Below are positions 59,945 through 64,000 of a stretch of 64,000 bases of DNA, in pieces (position 1 is the first letter of the stretch; every line of letters begins with the position of its first letter). The DNA is taken from the NCBI RefSeq assembly GCF_022213065.1, contig NZ_JAKLJA010000003.1, forward strand, positions 351,502 to 415,501. The letters are read 5' to 3'. The notes below the pieces were generated by a model. That model saw nothing but the letters and a program-made list of their open reading frames with translations. It made no database searches and was not told the DNA's origin. This stretch comes from Paraburkholderia tagetis. Its GTDB lineage: Bacteria; Pseudomonadota; Gammaproteobacteria; Burkholderiales; Burkholderiaceae. Made by a program: the position numbers and the translations under genes.

Positions 59945-60061
59945 GACCATTCTGAATTTCCTTTCAGCTTCAAATCCATTGCGGGACGCAGAAAGGTGAG
60001 TCAGTTGGCATTCGACGTGAGGGTATCGCCCGCGTCATTATATTTCTAGGGAAACTGAAAG

Positions 60062-60265
60062 ATGGAAACCGGTATTGTCAAATGGTTCAATGATGCAAAG
60101 GGCTTTGGCTTCATCACGTCCGACGCCGGCGGCGACGACCTGTTCGCGCACTTCTCGGAGATTCGTTCGGAAGGCTTCAAGTCGCTGAAGGAGAACCAGC
60201 GCGTCTCGTTCGACGTCAAGGTCGGCCCGAAGGGCAAGCAAGCGGCGAACATTCAGCCGCTGTAA
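60062..60265 (+). CDS. cold-shock protein (CspA family)
   Basis: 67 residues, single-stranded nucleic-acid chaperone. Cold-shock domain [20 protein letters not shown] with RNP1 KGFGFI (13-18) and RNP2 LFAHF (27-31). GGGAAACTGAAAG before ATG. A clear terminator follows. Confidence 0.96.
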   Translation: METGIVKWFNDAKGFGFITSDAGGDDLFAHFSEIRSEGFKSLKENQRVSFDVKVGPKGKQAANIQPL

Positions 60266-60311
60266 GCGCGGCGCGCGAGCGGGCCTGTGTGTCTGCTCCC
60301 CGTGGCTAGTA

Positions 60312-60340
60312 GCCCTGGTGACCCCAGGGCTTTTTTATTT
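60312..60340 (+). terminator. intrinsic terminator after the cold-shock gene
   Basis: GCCCTGG and CCAGGGC around TGACC, followed by TTTTTTATTTT. Confidence 0.92.
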
Positions 60341-60560
60341 TCGGCGTATAAAGAATCGCGTAATAATATCGGGCGATCTTTGTGAAACTCATGTGATTGG
60401 CGGGAAAACCCCAATTCAAAAATCCCTCCGCTAGTGCAGATAAAACCCGCTGCCAGGAAAGCCATGCAGCGTAAACCCGACACAGCGTAAACCCTCTGCG
60501 CGATTTGCCCAAACGGTGCATACTTGGGCGATTTTCTCATTCTCGTCTTGCCGCTTCACC

Positions 60561-61724
60561 ATGTCCGACATCCTCTTGAACGCCGAACTTCCGTCCGGCG
60601 ACGGCCCGCTGGTTTTTGTTGATCTCGAAACGACGGGCGGTTCGGTGGGCGAACACCGCATTACCGAGGTCGGGGTTGTCGAGGTAAGGGATGGGCAGGC
60701 CACGCGATGGAGTTCGCTGGTCGATCCTCAGCAGGCAATACCGCCCTTTATTCAGCAGCTCACCGGCATCACCGACGCAATGGTGCGGGGAGCGCCCACG
60801 TTTGCCGAAATCGCGCCCGCGCTGTTCGAGCGGCTTTCGGGCAAGCTCTTCATCGCGCATAACGCCAGTTTCGATCGCGGCTTTCTGCGTGCCGAGTTCG
60901 AGCGCGCCGGCTTGACGTTCAGCCCCGATGTGCTGTGCACGGTGCGCCTGTCGCGGGCCCTGTTTCCGGCCGAGAAGCGTCACGGTCTGGACGCACTAGT
61001 GGAGCGCCACGCGCTCGTGCCGGCCGATCGTCACCGCGCGCTCGCCGACGCCGATCTGCTCTGGCAGTTTTGGCAACGCTTGCCGGGCCTCGTGCCCGCG
61101 CAAATGCTTGCCGCGCAGGTTGAGCGGCTCACGCGCCGGCACCGGCTCGCGGGCGATATCACCGACGATCTCATCGATACCGCACCGGCAGGTCATGGTG
61201 TCTACGCATTCTTCGGCGAAAGCGACGTACCGCTTTATGTCGGGCGCAGTGTCCGCGTGCGTCAGCGCGTGCGCTCGCATCTGTCAGGCGAGCGTCGCTC
61301 GGCGCGTGAGCAGCGCATGGCGCAGCAGATCCGGCGCGTCGAATGGCAGGCGACGGGGGGAGAACTGGGGGCGCTTTTCGTCGAGGCGCGATGGATCGCG
61401 CAATTGCGGCCATCGTTCAACCGCGTGCCGCGTGTATCGAAGCACGATCCGGAGGACGCGCCCTGGCCGTTCGACGGTGCCGTGCTGGTCGAGGAGCACG
61501 ATGTCCCGCATGGTCAGCCCGTGTTGCACGTGATCGATCGCTGGTGCTACCTCGGTGCGGCCGCAAGCGCGACGCAGGCGGCCAGTCTCGTTGCTGCGTC
61601 GGCGGCTGCCGATGCGCCGTTCGAACTTTCGACGTGGCGCATCTTGCATAGCCGCCTCGAAAAGGGCTTGCGCGTATTGCCCTTGCAGAACCTGGTCGTC
61701 GACGGGCTGACGAATCTGGCCTGA
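60561..61724 (+). CDS. DEDDh exonuclease (DnaQ-like) fused to a GIY-YIG nuclease domain
   Basis: 387 residues from ATG at 60561. Residues ~15-175 are a 3'-5' exonuclease: FVDLETTGG (D21, E23), IAHNASFDRGFL (D105) and HRALADADLL (H158, D163), so all five DEDDh residues are present. Residues ~208-290 are a GIY-YIG module of the UvrC/Cho type: GHGVYAFFGESDVPLYVGRS, VRQRVRSHL, and ARWIAQLRPSFNRV. A ~95-residue C-terminal part follows (RWCYLGAAAS, then a helical end). Such fusions occur in several bacterial phyla and are suspected DNA-repair or replication-fidelity factors; biochemical role unproven to my knowledge. Not the polymerase III epsilon subunit. Confidence 0.88.
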   Translation: MSDILLNAELPSGDGPLVFVDLETTGGSVGEHRITEVGVVEVRDGQATRWSSLVDPQQAIPPFIQQLTGITDAMVRGAPTFAEIAPALFERLSGKLFIAHNASFDRGFLRAEFERAGLTFSPDVLCTVRLSRALFPAEKRHGLDALVERHALVPADRHRALADADLLWQFWQRLPGLVPAQMLAAQVERLTRRHRLAGDITDDLIDTAPAGHGVYAFFGESDVPLYVGRSVRVRQRVRSHLSGERRSAREQRMAQQIRRVEWQATGGELGALFVEARWIAQLRPSFNRVPRVSKHDPEDAPWPFDGAVLVEEHDVPHGQPVLHVIDRWCYLGAAASATQAASLVAASAAADAPFELSTWRILHSRLEKGLRVLPLQNLVVDGLTNLA

Positions 61725-61764
61725 ACGGCCCGAATGTCCCTTGAGGGACGGGCGTCCGGTGGGT

Positions 61765-62355
61765 TTAAACCGTGCCGCTTGCGCCGCCGCCTTCGCAAAC
61801 ATGGCCGAGCGCGCGCGTCATGGCGTTAGTGCGCGCAGAGTCGAAACGCGTCAACTCTTTCCAGTTCGCCACTGCCCGCGCTACGCGTGCCGGACAGTCG
61901 TCTGCCGCGCGCGTGGGTCGCACGCGCGCAAGTGCGATGATTAGCTGCGCCGTGAGGCGGTCGAGTTGCGGGCGCGTAACGGTCGCGAGATCGGGTGCCG
62001 GACCTGCGGGCGCCTGTGACGACTGCCAGGCCGCGAAGAGCGCTTGTTGCATCTGCGTGCTCGCATCGATCTGATCGCGGAAGAACGTCCGTGCGAACAC
62101 CGGATCGACGCCCGCGGCCGCGGCGCGCTTCTGGACGTCGGCGAGCAGCGCGTTTTCGCGCGGCGTATCCGTGATCGGTTTGTGGTTGATCCATTTCCAG
62201 TGTGCGACGGGCTCTGCCAGCGAGAGACGCTGTGAAACCAGTGCGACGAGGTTGGTGAGCGCCGTGTCGTCGCCGTCGGCGCGTGCCGAGGCAGCCGGCA
62301 ACATGATGAGAAGTGCGGCGGCACAGGACGCGAGTGCGCGAAAAGCGGATTTCAT
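61765..62355 (-). CDS. secreted chorismate mutase, AroQ gamma class
   Basis: 196 residues. Sec signal peptide (MKSAFRALASCAAALLIMLP, cleavage near ARA/DGD at ~26) places it in the periplasm. The AroQ helix starts LTNLVALVSQRLSLAEPVAH with the active-site Arg, then WKWINHKPITD and the second active-site segment VFARTFFRDQIDASTQMQQA. The exported gamma class is found mainly in host-associated proteobacteria and mycobacteria and has no clear periplasmic substrate source. Convergent with the nuclease gene; no leader of a shikimate operon. Confidence 0.88.
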   Translation of the reverse strand: MKSAFRALASCAAALLIMLPAASARADGDDTALTNLVALVSQRLSLAEPVAHWKWINHKPITDTPRENALLADVQKRAAAAGVDPVFARTFFRDQIDASTQMQQALFAAWQSSQAPAGPAPDLATVTRPQLDRLTAQLIIALARVRPTRAADDCPARVARAVANWKELTRFDSARTNAMTRALGHVCEGGGASGTV

Positions 62356-62706
62356 TGAGAGAGCAGGCCGGCTGGCCGAAGAGGAAAAAGCGAAGGATAG
62401 CCGGTTATGAAGCGCTTGCTGGCTTATTCGTCAACGCTGCAACGGCAGGGGCTGCCGCAAGCAGTTCAGTTCGGCGGAAAGCGATCTGAATTGTCGGTGC
62501 GATTGCGCAGTGCCATACGCGAACCGCACGCGCGTTTCCTCGAACGCGCGTGCGTCAAGCGAATTGAGGCTCCTCGTCGTTTTGCACGCAACCGGACACC
62601 CGCGCCATCATTTCGATGGTGCGATTGAAAGCGCGCAAAAACGTGCGGAGATACCCGCTCGGGCCTGCCGTTCGTTTTGTACGTCTAGCGCCGGTGCGCT
62701 GCCCCG

Positions 62707-62856
62707 TCACTGCTGTTCGTGTGCCTTGCGTTGCTCGTCGAGAAATGCCCGAACGTGAGCGGGCAATTCATCACCGAGAAACTCGACGGCCACCGGTTCC
62801 GGATCCGGGCTGAAGACTTGGTCCGGGGTCGGAATCCTTGGTGGTTTGGCGTCCAT
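62707..62856 (-). CDS. 49-residue hypothetical protein
   Basis: MDAKPPRIPTPDQVFSPDPE, then EFLGDELPAHVRAFLDEQRK. Strong ribosome site AGGAGAAAG before ATG at 62856. Acidic, Pro-rich N-terminus and a helical C-terminus. The 350 bases between it and the chorismate mutase start (62356-62706) show nothing. Not recognised. Confidence 0.6.
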   Translation of the reverse strand: MDAKPPRIPTPDQVFSPDPEPVAVEFLGDELPAHVRAFLDEQRKAHEQQ

Positions 62857-63323
62857 GATCTTTCTCCTATGTAAGGCAATTATCCGGCTCCGCCCTTCAA
62901 TCACGCTAGTGCCTGCCAACGCAAAGGAGTTTTTCCAGTGTGCGTGTTGCTTTATTCGCACATCGGGACAACTTATTAACTGCGCCGGAATATAATTATT
63001 TAGCTACGCTTCATTGGCGCCCGTTCGTTTGTCGCCTGGATTTGGGGCTCGCGAGCGCCTGTGGCATCGCCGGTCACTGTCGCGACGCATCTTGCATTCC
63101 TATCAGCTAGCCGGTCGTGGCCACACAGGCGCGGCAGGCTTGGCGTTCGTTGCTTGCCGCCCCCTGCGTACTCGACTGCGTTCCGTTACCTGTCTATATC
63201 AGTTAATTATCGCCCGAGCTTGACCCCAGAACCTTAAACAGAATTAAAACGGCGTAAGCGTTCGTCTCTGCCGAATCGGTCTCTGTCATATGTCTGCATT
63301 TTGCGGCGAGTTAATGTCAGCAC
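62857..63323. other. gap without a recognisable gene
   Basis: 467 bases of lower-GC sequence before the pseudogenes. The first part (62980-63005, TATAATTATTTAGC) is A/T-rich. No coding pattern, repeat or RNA is recognised. Confidence 0.5.
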
Positions 63324-63719
63324 TCACATAAATGATTGGGTATAAGCGCGGCGTATTGATGCAGCCTGTTCTTCCGTCAGGATTGCGTCGTCGGAGCCGG
63401 AACATGCTGCAGATGGGTGGTTCACCGGCACCGCACGCACGTTCGCCTCGCCTTGAATGCGCGCCTGACGGCCGTCCGCGAACACGTAATAAGGGAACGG
63501 GCGTGCCGGCTCGGATGCCACGTCCAGGCACGCGACCAGTTCGGGCGCGAGCGTGAAGTCGAGCGCGCCAAGCGACTCTTCGACTAATCGGTGCCGAGGC
63601 GCTTGAGCGAGCCTTCGAGCGCGCGCAGCAGGTGCTTGCGATGATTGCCCCCCGCGTTGGGATTGCCCGTTTGCGCGTTGTACGAATGCTTGGTGGCGAT
63701 CACGAGCTTCTGTTCGCGC
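63324..63719 (-). pseudogene. remnant of an aldo-keto reductase
   Basis: From 63719 down: REQKLVIATKHSYNAQTGNP, NAGGNHRKHLLRAL and EGSLKRLGTD, the N-proximal half of an aldo-keto reductase; TAG follows at 63586-63584. In the next frame from 63587: LVEESLGALDFTLAPELVAC, LDVASEPARPFPYY and QARIQGEANV, the C-terminal end of the same family. About 170 codons in between are missing, and the frame is shifted. The true N-terminus is also lost. Similarity was judged by eye. Confidence 0.8.
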
Positions 63720-63858
63720 GCAGCTCGATAGCGGACGCCTCGTGCCCATGCTTCGAGATTGGTGCCCGTCGTTTCCTGGCTTCTACCTGTACACGCCAGG
63801 GCGCGCGCAATTGCAGCCCAAGCTGCGCGTCTTAAGCGACTTTCTGCGCGAGAAGTGA
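63712..63858 (+). pseudogene. remnant of a LysR-family regulator (C-terminus only)
   Basis: In one frame VRAQLDSGRLVPMLRDWCPS, then FPGFYLYTPGRAQLQPKL and a final helix ending at TGA 63858. This is the conserved LysR C-terminus (G-R-L-V-P-x-L-x-D-W-x-P-x-F-P-G-F-x-L-Y). Upstream of ~63712 the sequence switches to the antisense aldo-keto reductase remnant, so about 250 codons of LysR are gone. Confidence 0.8.
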
Positions 63859-63860
63859 GG

Positions 63861-63947
63861 GATTGCCTGAGGTGTGGTCAGGGCAATCGCATGAAATGTA
63901 AAAACGCCTGTCACAAAAGTTGTAAACCCGCGCCATGACGCGTTTAC
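63861..63947 (+). promoter_or_regulatory. two inverted repeats before the last gene
   Basis: GATTGCC-TGA and TCA-GGGCAATC pair at 63861-63888, probably a leftover terminator of the LysR gene. GTAAAC-cc-GCG and CGC-GTTTAC pair at 63922-63947, possibly an operator or promoter element of the following gene. Confidence 0.45.
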
Positions 63948-63973
63948 TCTGGCTTTTGCCCGGAGAAGACCCC

Positions 63974-64000
63974 ATGCAGGACGTGCTGAGCATCGAGGAG
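63974..64000 (+). CDS. start of an unidentified gene (runs out of the window)
   Basis: ATG with GGAGAAGA spaced five bases upstream, reading MQDVLSIEE in the last 27 bases. Too short to identify. Called only on the ribosome site and the promoter-like inverted repeat before it. Confidence 0.5.

Noticed and set aside
62407..62628. 73-codon plus-strand frame after the chorismate mutase
   Set aside because: Arg-rich with no ribosome site or recognisable feature.

Overview
The window looks like a chromosomal segment of a high-GC betaproteobacterium of the family Burkholderiaceae, most likely Paraburkholderia, Burkholderia or Caballeronia. The evidence is the strong GC bias at third codon positions, a glucokinase fused to a HexR-type regulator, an OmpC-like beta-proteobacterial porin, bioA-F-D-B in one run, minCDE, and gmk-rpoZ-spoT. 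Almost all of it is ordinary core genome. I see no insertion sequence, CRISPR array, intact prophage or replication origin.

Layout. 0-3.5 kb: 3' part of hemL, a small EVE/PUA-like protein and a Bcr/CflA drug exporter. 3.6-12.7 kb: a glucose unit made of two divergent operons, zwf-pgl-glk/hexR on the minus strand and a sugar ABC transporter (gtsABC plus ATPase) on the plus strand. Their overlapping promoters share one palindrome (7856-7870) that fits a HexR operator, so the regulator encoded at the end of one operon probably controls both. 12.7-18.2 kb: Smr protein, trxB, ftsK, lolA. 18.2-24.4 kb: metallo-hydrolase, MerR regulator, aceK, thiolase, SDR, YchJ-like protein. 24.9-31.4 kb: secreted alpha/beta hydrolase, then bioA-bioF-bioD-bioB. 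31.5-36.1 kb: NCS1 permease, rarA, serS, tRNA-Ser(CGA). 36.1-41 kb: glycosyltransferase-like protein, map, GNAT, minCDE. 41.2-48.4 kb: cell-envelope genes (YXWGXW protein, two tiny lipoproteins, ClC antiporter, WaaC, an MHS transporter, a TonB-box-like lipoprotein, small membrane proteins) and tRNA-Ser(UGA). 48.5-55.8 kb: hemW-rdgB-rph on the minus strand, yicC-gmk-rpoZ-spoT on the plus strand. 56-62.4 kb: a phage NinX-like orphan, two identical tRNA-Arg(ACG), greB, porin, a candidate small RNA, a cold-shock protein, a DnaQ/GIY-YIG nuclease fusion and a secreted chorismate mutase. 62.7-64 kb: a tiny protein, decayed remains of an aldo-keto reductase/LysR pair, and the first codons of a gene leaving the window.

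The observations most worth a second look are the shared HexR operator at 7856-7870; a likely unannotated small RNA at about 59327-59410 (promoter-like box, three perfect stem-loops, U-run terminator) next to the major porin; the exonuclease/GIY-YIG fusion; two scar deletions that destroyed a divergent AKR/LysR pair at 63.3-63.9 kb; and several very small genes (59-aa membrane protein, 36- and 41-aa lipoproteins) that routine annotation can miss. All functional statements rest on reading translations and DNA motifs by eye; no database search was run.
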